A program made the position numbers and the translations under genes. From assembly GCA_015039315.1 (NCBI GenBank), contig WIDE01000097.1, forward strand, positions 50,899 through 114,898: a DNA stretch of 64,000 nt. The letters run 5' to 3'. Positions 24,098 through 34,263 of the stretch are shown here, piece after piece. How positions within the stretch are numbered: the stretch's first letter is position 1; every line of letters begins with the position of its first letter. The notes beneath the pieces are model-generated. The model saw only the letters and a list, made by a program, of their open reading frames with translations, was not told the DNA's origin and did not search any database. The DNA is from Clavulina sp. PMI_390 (taxonomy: Eukaryota; Basidiomycota; Agaricomycetes; Cantharellales; Hydnaceae).

Positions 24098-24706
24098 AGG
24101 CTGGGATGGGTATGAATAGAGCGTATAGTAGCCCAGACTGAATGGACTTAAAGGCACATTAAAATTATATTGATCCTATTCAACTAAATAAGCGCCCTAT
24201 TCATGGGATGTGATTTTGACAGCAGCAAAGATCCACCCAGATTTGTTTAGATTTGTTTCAGTCCAGCCGAACGCACGCACCGCTGTCGAGTTCTCTCTTC
24301 CAGTCAAGGCTCCTGCACGCTTCGCTTGGCATGGCTGTGGAGTATTATGGCCGAGGTCATCTCGTCCAATCATCACATTAAACCAAGTCAATGTCAAGGA
24401 TCGTGGAGCCACCAATATGCTGAATCTTTTCGCGGGTTTTGCTGACTCTCCGCAACTAAGCGACGGAACTTTCTTCACCGCTGAGCTCTTCCAAGGCCAT
24501 TGGCATGATGCTTTGGAGTATGGTTTACTCCATCGTCGTTCCCCATGTTTTCAGCTCACGTCAGGGTTTTTGGTCATGGTTTCGGCCAAACCCTGGATTG
24601 ACGTCAGGCAAATCAGACTGACTGAGTGAAAACAATACAATTTTAATGTGCCTTTACGTCAATTCAGTCTAGGCTACTATGGCGCTATTCACGGTAATCC
24701 CAGCCT
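24098..24706. mobile_element. Non-autonomous element with about 75-bp terminal inverted repeats
   Basis: Sequence 24098-24172 reappears inverted at 24633-24706 with few mismatches. The shared core runs through CAGACTGAAT, a near-identical GACTTAAAGG / GACGTAAAGG and then GCACATTAAAATT. The whole unit is about 609 bp, typical of a MITE-like DNA transposon derivative. It carries a 139-codon open frame (24210-24629, +) with no recognised transposase motif, so it is judged non-autonomous. A clear target-site duplication could not be defined because the outer ends of the repeats fade. Immediately outside and overlapping the right end lie nested hairpins (24700-24733). Confidence 0.6.
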
Positions 24707-24733
24707 CTCTTATAGAGAGGCTGGAAACCAGCC
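24700..24733. repeat. Overlapping perfect hairpins
   Basis: An 11-bp perfect inverted repeat, CCAGCCTCTCT (24700-24710) and its complement (24714-24724), is separated by 3 nt. A second one, GGCTGG aaa CCAGCC (24719-24733), reuses part of the first, so the two structures are mutually exclusive. It sits at the right end of the inverted-repeat element. Confidence 0.6.
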
Positions 24734-25125
24734 TAATGGGGTGGCTCTTGGATGCAGGCATATCAAGTTACCTTCGAGACTCGTGCTTGCGTTGGATGCT
24801 CTGGGATTTCCACCTTGATCAAGACATTACCCGCGGTCTTATGTTCAGTGTTTCCCCGGTCAATTGCTGGGAACGATTCAGTCAGGTCGATTCGACCTCA
24901 TGAGATCTGATAAGAAATCGCTTCCTCCAAAAGTTGGGGGTCCCCACTTTTTGCTCGAGACTAGAGTCATGTGTACCCAGAATGTGCGAAGTATATTAGA
25001 GCGCTCAGAGCCAGAATGCTTCTCTATACATAGACATGCACGATGCAATCTAGATCATCCTTATGTGCAAGGAGACATTACAATGCGTTATTAGGGTGTG
25101 AGGTAAGATAGGGACGAGGCGTTTA
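24707..25125. other. Intergenic between inverted-repeat element and gap
   Basis: No gene supported. An imperfect palindrome, AAAAGTTGGGG with its complement after 2 nt, lies near 24930-24953. The downstream end runs into the assembly gap. Confidence 0.35.
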
Positions 25126-26016
25126 NNNNNNNNNNNNNNNNNNNNNNNNNNNNNNNNNNNNNNNNNNNNNNNNNNNNNNNNNNNNNNNNNNNNNNNNNNN
25201 NNNNNNNNNNNNNNNNNNNNNNNNNNNNNNNNNNNNNNNNNNNNNNNNNNNNNNNNNNNNNNNNNNNNNNNNNNNNNNNNNNNNNNNNNNNNNNNNNNNN
25301 NNNNNNNNNNNNNNNNNNNNNNNNNNNNNNNNNNNNNNNNNNNNNNNNNNNNNNNNNNNNNNNNNNNNNNNNNNNNNNNNNNNNNNNNNNNNNNNNNNNN
25401 NNNNNNNNNNNNNNNNNNNNNNNNNNNNNNNNNNNNNNNNNNNNNNNNNNNNNNNNNNNNNNNNNNNNNNNNNNNNNNNNNNNNNNNNNNNNNNNNNNNN
25501 NNNNNNNNNNNNNNNNNNNNNNNNNNNNNNNNNNNNNNNNNNNNNNNNNNNNNNNNNNNNNNNNNNNNNNNNNNNNNNNNNNNNNNNNNNNNNNNNNNNN
25601 NNNNNNNNNNNNNNNNNNNNNNNNNNNNNNNNNNNNNNNNNNNNNNNNNNNNNNNNNNNNNNNNNNNNNNNNNNNNNNNNNNNNNNNNNNNNNNNNNNNN
25701 NNNNNNNNNNNNNNNNNNNNNNNNNNNNNNNNNNNNNNNNNNNNNNNNNNNNNNNNNNNNNNNNNNNNNNNNNNNNNNNNNNNNNNNNNNNNNNNNNNNN
25801 NNNNNNNNNNNNNNNNNNNNNNNNNNNNNNNNNNNNNNNNNNNNNNNNNNNNNNNNNNNNNNNNNNNNNNNNNNNNNNNNNNNNNNNNNNNNNNNNNNNN
25901 NNNNNNNNNNNNNNNNNNNNNNNNNNNNNNNNNNNNNNNNNNNNNNNNNNNNNNNNNNNNNNNNNNNNNNNNNNNNNNNNNNNNNNNNNNNNNNNNNNNN
26001 NNNNNNNNNNNNNNNN
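25126..26016. other. Assembly gap (run of N)
   Basis: 891 undetermined bases. The gap falls between an inverted-repeat element and a nuclease relic, so a collapsed repeat or further nuclease fragment could be hidden here. Open frames that appear to cross it are artefacts. Confidence 0.98.
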
Positions 26017-26335
26017 GCAGAACAAGAGATGACGAGATGCACACGGTATTGCTTCAATGAGTGTACCGTTGCGGGAGCGCCACGGCTGGGAAAGCGCATA
26101 TAGACAATACGTTCCTTCACTAAGAAACGGGATATGCCCCGCTCCCGAGCCTCCGAATCGAGCCGTCGCCTATTTTGTAATGCGGAGAAATAACACCAGA
26201 TTCGGAGGCACCGCGATCGGGCCATGAAGCAATGCTGGAGATGCGATATATGCGTTGATGCTATGGAATGAAATGATCAGGAAATCTTGATATCACCAAT
26301 ATTGGACAAGAGAGACATATGGCACCCGACTCACA

Positions 26336-26395
26336 AGGCGCGTAGTTCGGGGCTGTCACCATCAAACTTTGCTTTAATCTCGTTTCCGCCATGTT
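26336..26395 (-). pseudogene. Relic of one exon of a third S1/P1 nuclease
   Basis: The minus strand reads GGNEIKAKFDGDSPELRA followed by a preserved GTGAGT-type donor. This aligns with the end of exon 6 of nuclease copies A and B (GGNDIKVKFDGVNTELHA, GGNEIKTRFDGANTNLHA). The His of the LHAVWD zinc-ligand motif is Arg here. Upstream similarity continues weakly out of frame (26395-26413), and the following exon (WDSSIPEKTI in copy B) is not present downstream. This is a degraded fragment, not a gene. Confidence 0.75.
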
Positions 26396-26865
26396 TTAAC
26401 GCTTTTCGAGTGGTTCTTGAGACTTAAGAGGTGGGTTGGGCTATGCGCCTGGTTGGCATATGAGGTCAAGGCGGGGATCCTGACGACTAACTTCTAAAGG
26501 TGTAGATCGTTTGAGGGTCGTGACTCAGTCGCTGTAATGCCTGCGAATCTGGTTCGGCGCTTTTTTTGTGTCGGTGGAGCGCATGTAGAGGCTTGGCAGA
26601 TTGTTGATAGGGATATATTAATTGATGGTTGGTGGAGGGCAAGTGAGCGAACATTTGTTCGGAGTTGATGAGCCACATTGTTTGTCTTGGCAGCGACGCT
26701 CAGTCCGCTCCGGCTAAGCCGTAACCAAATTGGTATCAGCATTAGCCTAGTAGGGTGTTATGCTGGTCGCCGTCAGTTCATTCATCAATATTGCTCCTGA
26801 TGATGACGATAACTCCATGGCTTTTGCGCCATGCCCCATCATATGCCAAGCGCTGAGGCCACATT
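26396..26865. other. 3' flank of F-box pseudogene with shared repeat
   Basis: No gene. It contains CGAACATTTGTTCG (26648-26661), followed about 30 bp later by a block CAGTCCGCTCCG (26699-26710). The same order recurs at 29342-29407 behind the intact F-box paralogue, so both flanks derive from one duplicated or repeated segment. Confidence 0.5.
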
Positions 26866-29061
26866 TTACAGCAAGTGTAAGTCCTCGCTGTATTCGTCAC
26901 TCTCGGTGTCATCGTTAGCATTTTCCAGGAAAGCAACACCTTTCTGGGCTAAATCATGTCGGATTTTCCGGATCACCATAACACCGAGCCGAATATCTTC
27001 TCTTGCAAAGTATTGTGTACAGCTTGTATCGCTTGGCGAGATGTTGTGACAGCAGAGGAGCGAGTGAACTCATCGCCGGGTCGGAAATCAGCAGCTCGAA
27101 GCCCGTCGTAATCGACATCGGGCCCTAAGACCTATGACCAAGACCCATGAGAGAAGGTTCGTCATGCTGAATTGAAGTGGCATACCTGAAATTCTTTGGT
27201 AGTCTGACTCAGAGCGAGCCACCACTCCAGGCTGCTCATATAAGGCTCGGCATCAAAGCAATAAAGCATCCCAAAATCGAACCTGTGACTTCATAGTGCA
27301 GCACTCATGCACTCGGAGATGCAACTGGGGTCATTTGGGTCTCGATCTCGGGCCTTGCACCAACGATCCCAAGTCTGTATTGGATTTTGCAGCTGCTCGA
27401 TCTCGTTGACAAAGCATGAGACGGAATCCTGCGAGAGTTGAGGGAGAGACAGGCATTGGATTTGGCGAAGTTCGTTACCAATGGGTTTTGGATACGATTC
27501 TGCAAGCGTCGCAGCAAGCCTGACAAGCGAACCACGTCTAAATTTGGCAATGACGTGGATCTCTGACAAAAAGGAAAATCTGGTTTCGCCGAAAAGTTTT
27601 TGTATTGCAGGAAAGGAATCGATATCTCCGAACGAGTGATATTCATGCCCAACGCAGTCGGACAAAACGAGCTTCGTTATATTGGGAAATGTGGCCATCT
27701 TCAGGTAACGAAGAAAAGGTTAGCCCCATTATCGGTGAGGTCCAAGACTCAAATTACCCATATGGTCCACCATGCCTGATCAAAGTATCTACCAGAGTCG
27801 AGCAGAAGGGTGCGGACTTTTGGCGCGGGGAACGATGAAAGATTATGTTGTACAAAGTCGTTGCTCCAACAGTTGCACAGCTCAAGGGTGTCCAACATAG
27901 GGAGATTGATTGTGGATAGGAAGGTCACGGGAAGGAAATTTGAGCCGATTCGAATGCGCAGGAGCTCCAGCGATCGTAACGTGGATATAGTTGAAGCGCA
28001 GTCAAGCCATTCATCATACTCGATTGTAAGGGAAAGTTGCCTGAGGTGAGGAAGAGGATTTGAGAGGAAGATCGAGTGGCTGGCTTCGAGGCGACGTAGA
28101 TGAGGAAGTCTGTCTGGCCGAATGAATAGAGTCACTTTCTCAGGTATTTGGAATATTAGCTTCTCCACACCAGAAAGAGAAATATCACGCTGTGTCATCC
28201 ACGATCCAAAAGCATCAAGCGCCGACGCGCCAGGCCACTGTACATGTAGAACATTGCTAGAGCGGTCGCCAGCTCATTAAGGAGGCTGGACCGGGCTATT
28301 GGTGCCTCTCCAGTTTCTTCATGTTTCCCTACGCTATCTTCTTGTAGGTAGAGTGGAGCATTGGGTACATAGCGAGAGGCGACCATGAGTGGTACCCAAC
28401 GTGAATCAAGGTGAATAGAAAGCGGTAGGTTTCCCGCGCGTGAGCGCCAAATCGCAATCATATTGGGGTTCCACTTGTTCCAGTTGATGAATGTGAAGAG
28501 GGACGCATCCGACAAGACGATGTGGCTCCACGTTGTAGCTACCATCAACAACACTCTGACGGTTTGCGGTCGTTCAGTAGATGGTTGGTTGTTTGCCACG
28601 AGACGAAAGATATGCCGAAGGATTTCTGCGGGCAGATAGCCAATAGGTGCAGTGCACGATTTGAGCTGATCTCTACACCTCTGTATCTCGCCAGTCAACT
28701 TCGCGCTAGCCGCAGTAAGGTCAGCGGCCAGGTTGTCAAGTTGAGTATTGGCGCGGTCGATGGCATTGCGGAACTCGCCCCGCTTGAGAGGATTTAATGA
28801 GAAGATGTGAGGTTGAGCAGGAAACTGTTTGAGATTTTCCGCTCATCAGCAAATACCCTCGGACCCTTTGTTTGGCCCGTTTGGCCCGTTTGGCCTGTTC
28901 AGAAGGCTAAACCGGGCCAAACTCCGAACGGATCAATTCAGTCCAAACAAAGGGTACCCGTTTCAGACACGAAAACAGGCCAAACAGCGACCGGTTTTTT
29001 GTGATGCTAGTGCTGTGTGAGCATCGAGGAGCGTTCGTAGGATAGCGGAATCGACCTTCAT
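26866..29061 (-). pseudogene. F-box protein pseudogene (paralogue of the gene at 29557-31618)
   Basis: Comparison with the intact neighbour shows the same architecture: start MKVDSAILRTLLDAHTALA, F-box region APIGYLPAEILRHIFRLV, FINWNKWNPNMIAIWRSR, LRSLELLRIRIGS, then after an intron FPNITKLVLSDC and SYPKPIGNEL. Four lesions break it. (1) A 165-bp insertion lies at 28841-29005, between codons equivalent to ALA and ENL. (2) A frameshift near 28255 falls between LATALA and NVLHVQWPGA; about 10 nt are missing relative to the paralogue. (3) An in-frame TGA (27291-27293) stands where the paralogue has Arg. (4) A frameshift near the 3' end (about 26960) precedes VMVIRKIRHDL. Removing the insertion and one copy of the flanking GCT restores frame with the paralogue at that point. 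It is therefore a recently decayed gene. Confidence 0.85.
28841..29008. mobile_element. 162-bp MITE-like insertion with 3-bp GCT target duplication
   Basis: It interrupts the first exon of the F-box pseudogene. GCT occurs at 28841-28843 and 29006-29008, and the flanks join in frame (ALA-ENLKQF versus ALA-DNIKQL in the paralogue). The ends carry a short inverted ATCA (CATCAGCAAA at left, TTTTTTGTGAT at right). Inside is a 13-bp inverted pair, ACCCTTTGTTTGG (28863-28875) and its complement (28943-28955). There is also a short tandem array of GTTTGGCCC units (about 28869-28893). No coding capacity. The transposon family cannot be assigned. Confidence 0.7.
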
Positions 29062-29556
29062 GGTAAGGTGACCGAGATTTTCGCGAGTGGCCGAGGAGAC
29101 GAGCAGATGTAGCACGGAATCGCTGTCAAAAAATTGGGGTCAATAGCCATCCACCGTCGTAACCAAATATGGCACGCCACGGGCGAGCCTGATTGTTATT
29201 CATTGGTATCCCTAGGTCCATCCATGGGGGTTAATTCAGGCTTTCTGAATCACGCAATCATCATAACATCGCCAAGTATCCATACTAAACACCAAATGCT
29301 CGTTCATTATAACACTGGATGATTATGAGGCCTTTCTCGCACGAACACATGTTCTTAGTTCCATAATGTATCATTTTTCTTGACAGCGGCACCCAGTCCG
29401 CTCCGAAAGGTTTCGCACCGCTTTTGGGCCAGGAATTTATGGTGACTATTGCATTAAAATTTAGTACTTTCCGGACTATCGCGCCTCATCATGACGAGGA
29501 CTTGCACCACTTTGCTACATGTGATGAGATGGCATCTCAATCTCTGGAGCCGCATA
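29062..29556. other. Intergenic between F-box pseudogene and paralogue
   Basis: About 495 bp. It contains the half-conserved palindrome CGAACACATGTTC (29342-29354) and a downstream CAGTCCGCTCCG block (29396-29407), matching the flank of the pseudogene at 26648-26710. No gene. Confidence 0.45.
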
Positions 29557-31618
29557 TTACTGTAATTCAAACTCATTCTCGCTTCTCCAACTACTTTCCG
29601 TGTCGCTGGAGTCAATTGTGCTGAAAAGATCGTATTGGAGTTGGCGAATCTCCACAACACGGGCCCAGAATCCTGAATCAACCACACCCTCCTGCAGAGT
29701 GTCGTGTGCATCTCGTATGATTTTCCGTGAAGCAGCGATTCCAGCTGAGCGAGCGAGCTCATTGGTGAGTCGAAAATTTGCAGCCCAAAGTTTGTCATGA
29801 TTGATATCCGGTTCTATCACCTGGACCCCAAGGCAAATGAGGAAATTTCACTGAAAGGGATCTCCATATATAGAGGTAACGCACTTGGGCCTCCTTGACG
29901 GACTCGCTTAGAAAGAGCCATGACTTGAGGCCATGTATGTAACCTCCGGCGTCGAAGCTCTGGAACAGCTCGATATCATATTTATGGTTACGCAATGCGT
30001 GATTGATCCATTCGGAGATACAATCTGGGTCGTACGGGTCTCGATCCTGGCTATCGCACCACATGTCCCAAGCCCGGACCGGAGAGCGCAGTTGCTCGAT
30101 TCGCTCATTAAACCATGAAAAGGAATCATAAGTGAGGGCAGGGAGGGACAGGCGTTTTACTTGGTGATGTTCATTGCCGATGGGCTTTGGATACGAGTTT
30201 AGAAGCGTGGCGGCGAGCCTGACAAGCTGACCAAGTCCAAACTCTGCTGTGACATGGATCTCCAACAAGGCAGGGAATCTGACTATGCGGAATAGTCGCT
30301 CTAGTGGAGCGATTGATTGAATGCCTCCGGAAACAGGGCGCTTATCACTTGCACGGTCAGATAGGATCAGCCTCTTTACATTGGGGAATGTTTTGATCTC
30401 TCAGAAGGCAGAGGATGAGCCGGGGCATTACATGAGCAAAACAGCCAGAATTGAACTCACCCATATTCTCCACCATGCTCTGTTTAAATACTGATTGGAA
30501 TCTAACACCAGCTCATATACATTTGGCGTGTTGAAGGATGGGATCACGTTTTTCATAAATTCGCCACTCCAACAGTCACACAGCTCGAAGGTATTCAGCT
30601 GGAATAAAATGATTTGGGGCCAGCTGTCCAGCTGGAGGGAATTTTGACCAAGACGGATGCGCAGAAGCTCAAGTGACGGTAGTCTCGAAATGGATGTGGC
30701 GTAGCTGGACCACTTTCCGCGGTCAAGGGTGAGGGAGAGCTGCGTCAAATGAGCAGGGGAACCCCTTGAAAAGGATATTGGATGTACGGCTCCCAGTCGC
30801 CGTAGACTTGGTAACCTCTTCACCTGAAATGACGAGTGTAAGATCTCGGGCACTTTGGATGCCAGCGCCTCAACATCATAGAGGACAATGTCCCGTTGTT
30901 TGACCCATGACTCAAAACCATAGAAGGCCGAGGCATGATCCCACTCTAGACATAGCGCCTTGCAGCTCTTCCCTAGAGCAGCTGCTAGCTCGTCAAGGAG
31001 GGTGGATTGCGCTAATTGTGCCGCATCGACACGCTGGTGAGATCCAGCGAGGTCCTGGTAGAATGCCAAGGAATGGCCTCCACCACGCAAGGGCCATGAA
31101 GTGGTAAAGAGCGGGACCCAACGTGCATCAAGCGTAATAGAAAGAGGGTATTTATCCGCACGCGCGCGCCAGATTGCAATAATCTTAGCGTTCCACTTGT
31201 TCCAGTCGATGAATGTAAACAGGAATGCGTCCGACTGGACGATGTCCCTCCATCGCACGGATACCGCCAGTAACGTCCTAACAGCCTGTGGCCTTTGGGA
31301 AGCCGGCTGGCTGCTTATCAAGAGACGAATAATGGATCGAAAAACTTCTGCGGGTAGGTAGCCTATGGGTGCTATACACAATCTGAGCTGGTCTCTGGAT
31401 CGTTTAATGTCATTAGCTAGGAGTGCACCAGCTGAGCCAAGGTGAACGGCAAGGTCTTCAAGCTGCGAGCTGGCCCGATTGATACTGTTTCGGAACTCTG
31501 CTCGCCGAAGTGGATTCAATGATAAGATATGAGGTTGAACGGGGAGTTGCTTGATATTGTCTGCCAGCGCACTGTGAGCATCAATGAATGTTTGAAGGAC
31601 GATAGGGTCGATGCTCAT
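29557..31618 (-). CDS. F-box domain protein (intact)
   Basis: Three exons: 30461-31618, 29885-30397 and 29557-29820; 644 residues. The F-box-like segment lies at about residues 80-135: APIGYLPAEVFRSIIRLLIS, then WRDIVQSDAFLFTFIDWNKW, the usual LP.E....I..L and WR.i...p.Lwt.i pattern. Before it is a helical stretch (NPLRRAEFRNSINRASSQLE), a common N-terminal coil in Agaricomycete F-box proteins. After it are leucine-rich segments (LPSLRRLGAVH, AHLTQLSLTLD, LPSLELLRIRLG). By family knowledge it would act as a substrate adaptor for an SCF ubiquitin ligase through Skp1; the substrate is unknown. A tandem paralogue lies at 26866-29061, now a pseudogene. Confidence 0.82.
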
Positions 31619-32781
31619 GGGGAATTATACTTCTGATTTGGTGTTTAGGGAATAGGGGTTAGTAGATGCGGCATGAGAGGCTCCTCAAAGTTGTGGTGAC
31701 GAAGAGGCGTGGGAATGGTTACAATACGTAACCAAACATCGCTCCATTTCTCAATTCTTGCAAACTGAATTCACCCCATGTTGGCCGAAAAACCCGTATT
31801 TTGGCTAGTTCATCTTCTTTGCACATTTCTGAGGGTTCCCGGGGAAAAAAAAAAAAAAAAGCTCCCGCCGTTCGTCAGCTCGGCTCACAGTTTGTACAAA
31901 GCACATGCATTCACTGAACATGGCGCCCAAAAATACCCCCTTTATTCAAATGCTCCCTAAAATAACACTGAGTGATTTTTGAACCACGTTGCGTAAGCGC
32001 GGGGAGTCTCATAAATGTTATTTAGAAAGGGGCTGCTGTTTGAAGGGTGGTGCCAGAAGCGTGTTTGCTTGGTTGGTGCGCGTCGAAACCCATCCAAACT
32101 CTGGGCGACGAGAAATCTATGCTATCCTGTCCATGAGGCGCTCAAATAACGCGCAAAAATTCAGCACCCCCTTCATCTCGGCGGACTCAACGACGTAAAT
32201 AGTTCAATATCTCATTGCGTGGCTCCTGCAAGTTGTGCAAATACCCTGCAGAAGCTCGCTCGGTCTTGTGTCCATCTCTTGTCTATATCAGTCGAACCGT
32301 AATGAAAACAGCCATAGGCGCCGAAATGTATCCTCCGTTTGGGCTTCGATGTTTCTTAAGGCTCGCAAGCTTCTCTTCGGCCAGTTATATTCCGATCTCG
32401 GCGATCCACCCCTCACTTTCTCCCAATAGCCAAGCCTTTATGGTCCCGGTCTGTTTTTGGTATTAAGTGCTTCTGCTGCTTAATAGCCCATCTCCGATAT
32501 CTCACCCCCACGTCCAAAGCCACAGCCAATCTGAATCCTGAGCCCACGGGAAAGCTTTGCGACCTGACCGCAAATCCTCTTCAGCGTGAGCACCGGCAAA
32601 CGGCCTCCTTGGAGATATAATCTGGGCAGACTTTTTATGGGTCCTCGCTCTCAGTATGATCGAAGCATTCGCAGGATGCCCATTCGACAATTTGCCGATG
32701 GGCATAAATACAAGTCAGACAGATGCCTCAGTCTAAGCCTCAGACCACATTTACCACTCCTCGACGAGGCATTCTACTCTC
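31619..32781. promoter_or_regulatory. Long divergent intergenic region with poly(A) tract
   Basis: About 1.16 kb between the F-box gene (-) and the secreted-protein gene (+). A run of about 16 A lies near 31844-31860. It may be a promoter dA:dT tract or the scar of a retroposed sequence. No gene was identified. Confidence 0.4.
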
Positions 32782-33828
32782 ATGCGAAGTCTGATGATCT
32801 ATGTCGGAGCTATCCTACTCATGAGCCTCCAGGTACTTGGGTACGGTGGTGAGATACTTTCCACATCACGCAAAACGGTGCGTAGCCCTAGCATCCCGTT
32901 GCCAAACTTGTGTGAAAATACTTACCCAGACCCGTTATCCTCCGCATTAGGTCGGGTCAGCAACGACTGCTGCGTGCGGCTCTCAGCTCGCCTCATACCT
33001 CGCTGCGAACCCTACGACGAACCTTCAAGCCCTTGCGCTCCAAGCTGACTCCGGCTATGATGCGGACACATGCAATCTGAGTTGGTGCAAGGGGTACCAA
33101 GTGTGTCTATATCTTTCATTCCTTTGGTTGAGATCCCGACCCTCAACGCTGCTGGATCCTAGCTGGCAGATTCGCCTGCATCGGAGGGGATTTTCGTAAC
33201 TACTGCTGATAGTGCAACAGTGACTGTGCAATATAGTCTTCCTACCACAGCCGTTGATTCGAGGGACTACTATGAACTCTACGTGCCTCAGCTCAGCGTC
33301 GTCAAGTGAGCATGTCCTAATCCACCTCGCGCTCACAGAACCTCTAACACTATCTGACATTCATTAGCGCTACAAGTGGTTATCCTATCATAGTCTTCCC
33401 CTCATCCAGCGACAGTACTCTCGGCGTCACAGAGACACTGGATCTGCTCCTGCCCAGCGTCGACTGGATGGATGTCCCAGATAACGAACTTGGCTTCGTC
33501 TTCCCTGTTGGCGCCTGCAGCGTGCGCGGCGAGTGCTATGTCAGCGTGAGTCTTCTCTTTCGCCTCAGTACAATAGTTCACTACTTCATTCATGTTTTTA
33601 TGTGGGAAATAGTACCAGATTGTAGACTACTTCCGCCAGCCGACACTTGTGAGCCAACGCTTCCTTGATTCGGGGTAAGTGGAATATCATATTAGCCACC
33701 TCTCACTTGCTGTGCTAATGAGTCGACCCCGCTCGTTATTGCTCTTCTCTATATGATGCAGATGTGTCGATTACACGATCGATTGGACGGGGTATACTGG
33801 CCCAGCAGATCGCAAACGCCACGATTGA
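32782..33828 (+). CDS. Small secreted protein of unknown function
   Basis: Six exons: 32782-32877, 32951-33100, 33163-33305, 33368-33545, 33619-33674 and 33762-33828; 229 residues. The N-terminus is a clear signal peptide (MRSLMIYVGAILLMSLQVLG). The mature part has a scattered set of cysteines (TAACGSQLASYLA, ADTCNLSWCKGYQ, VGACSVRGECYVS, SGCVDYTIDW) and strand-rich segments such as SATVTVQYSLPTTAVD. The end of exon 1 is the least certain point; an alternative donor after MSLQ (position 32832) also keeps frame. Size, signal peptide and cysteines suit an extracellular or effector-like protein. No enzyme motif was recognised. It is convergent with TPS1. Confidence 0.65.
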
Positions 33829-34263
33829 TCCATATAGTCCCAAGTGTACATTAACATCCTCCCAATGTCCAACGCAAATATACAGCCATGAAGTTCTTGT
33901 GTGTTGTACTTCATTGAGCGCTACCAACTGTGTTTCGCAGCACATATTTACAGTCATAACCAAGGAAGTGAGTCGTCACAGTACTCGGAATTACAATGTT
34001 GAAGGAAACCCGACGAACCAAGAAGAAGAGGAAAAATACAAGAGGAGAGAGAGCAGTAAACAAGCAGCAAAGATTCGTACAGCTTCGTTGAAAAGCAACA
34101 TCATATGGGACGAGGTAGGTCATGAAAAAAAGGGGAAAAGGGGGAATCAAGAATCGAACAAGGGGAAGCATGCAGGCATCCCATCTACCTATCACATAGA
34201 TAGAGAAAACAGAAATCGGAGCCCGTCCTGGGGCTTCAGCGAGCAAGAACTACCACCACCACC
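33829..34263. other. Convergent 3' region of secreted-protein gene and TPS1
   Basis: About 435 bp. A plus-strand open frame running from here into TPS1 is antisense to TPS1 coding sequence and is not a gene. Purine-rich; no repeat seen. Confidence 0.4.

Noticed and set aside
24210..24629. 139-codon open frame inside the inverted-repeat element as a transposase
   Set aside because: No DDE or other transposase signature seen; an antisense frame of similar quality exists, so coding is unsupported.
25050..26225. Open frames crossing the N run
   Set aside because: They consist almost entirely of undetermined bases and have no real sequence support.
29851..29881. A 31-nt intron (donor at CTTTCA, GTGAAA) in the intact F-box gene
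   Set aside because: Too short for a spliceosomal intron; the GTGCGT donor at 29884 gives a normal 64-nt intron and matches the junction in the pseudogene.
31844..31860. Poly(A) run as proof of a retroposed gene
   Set aside because: No adjacent coding remnant or flanking duplication was recognised, so it is reported only as a homopolymer tract.
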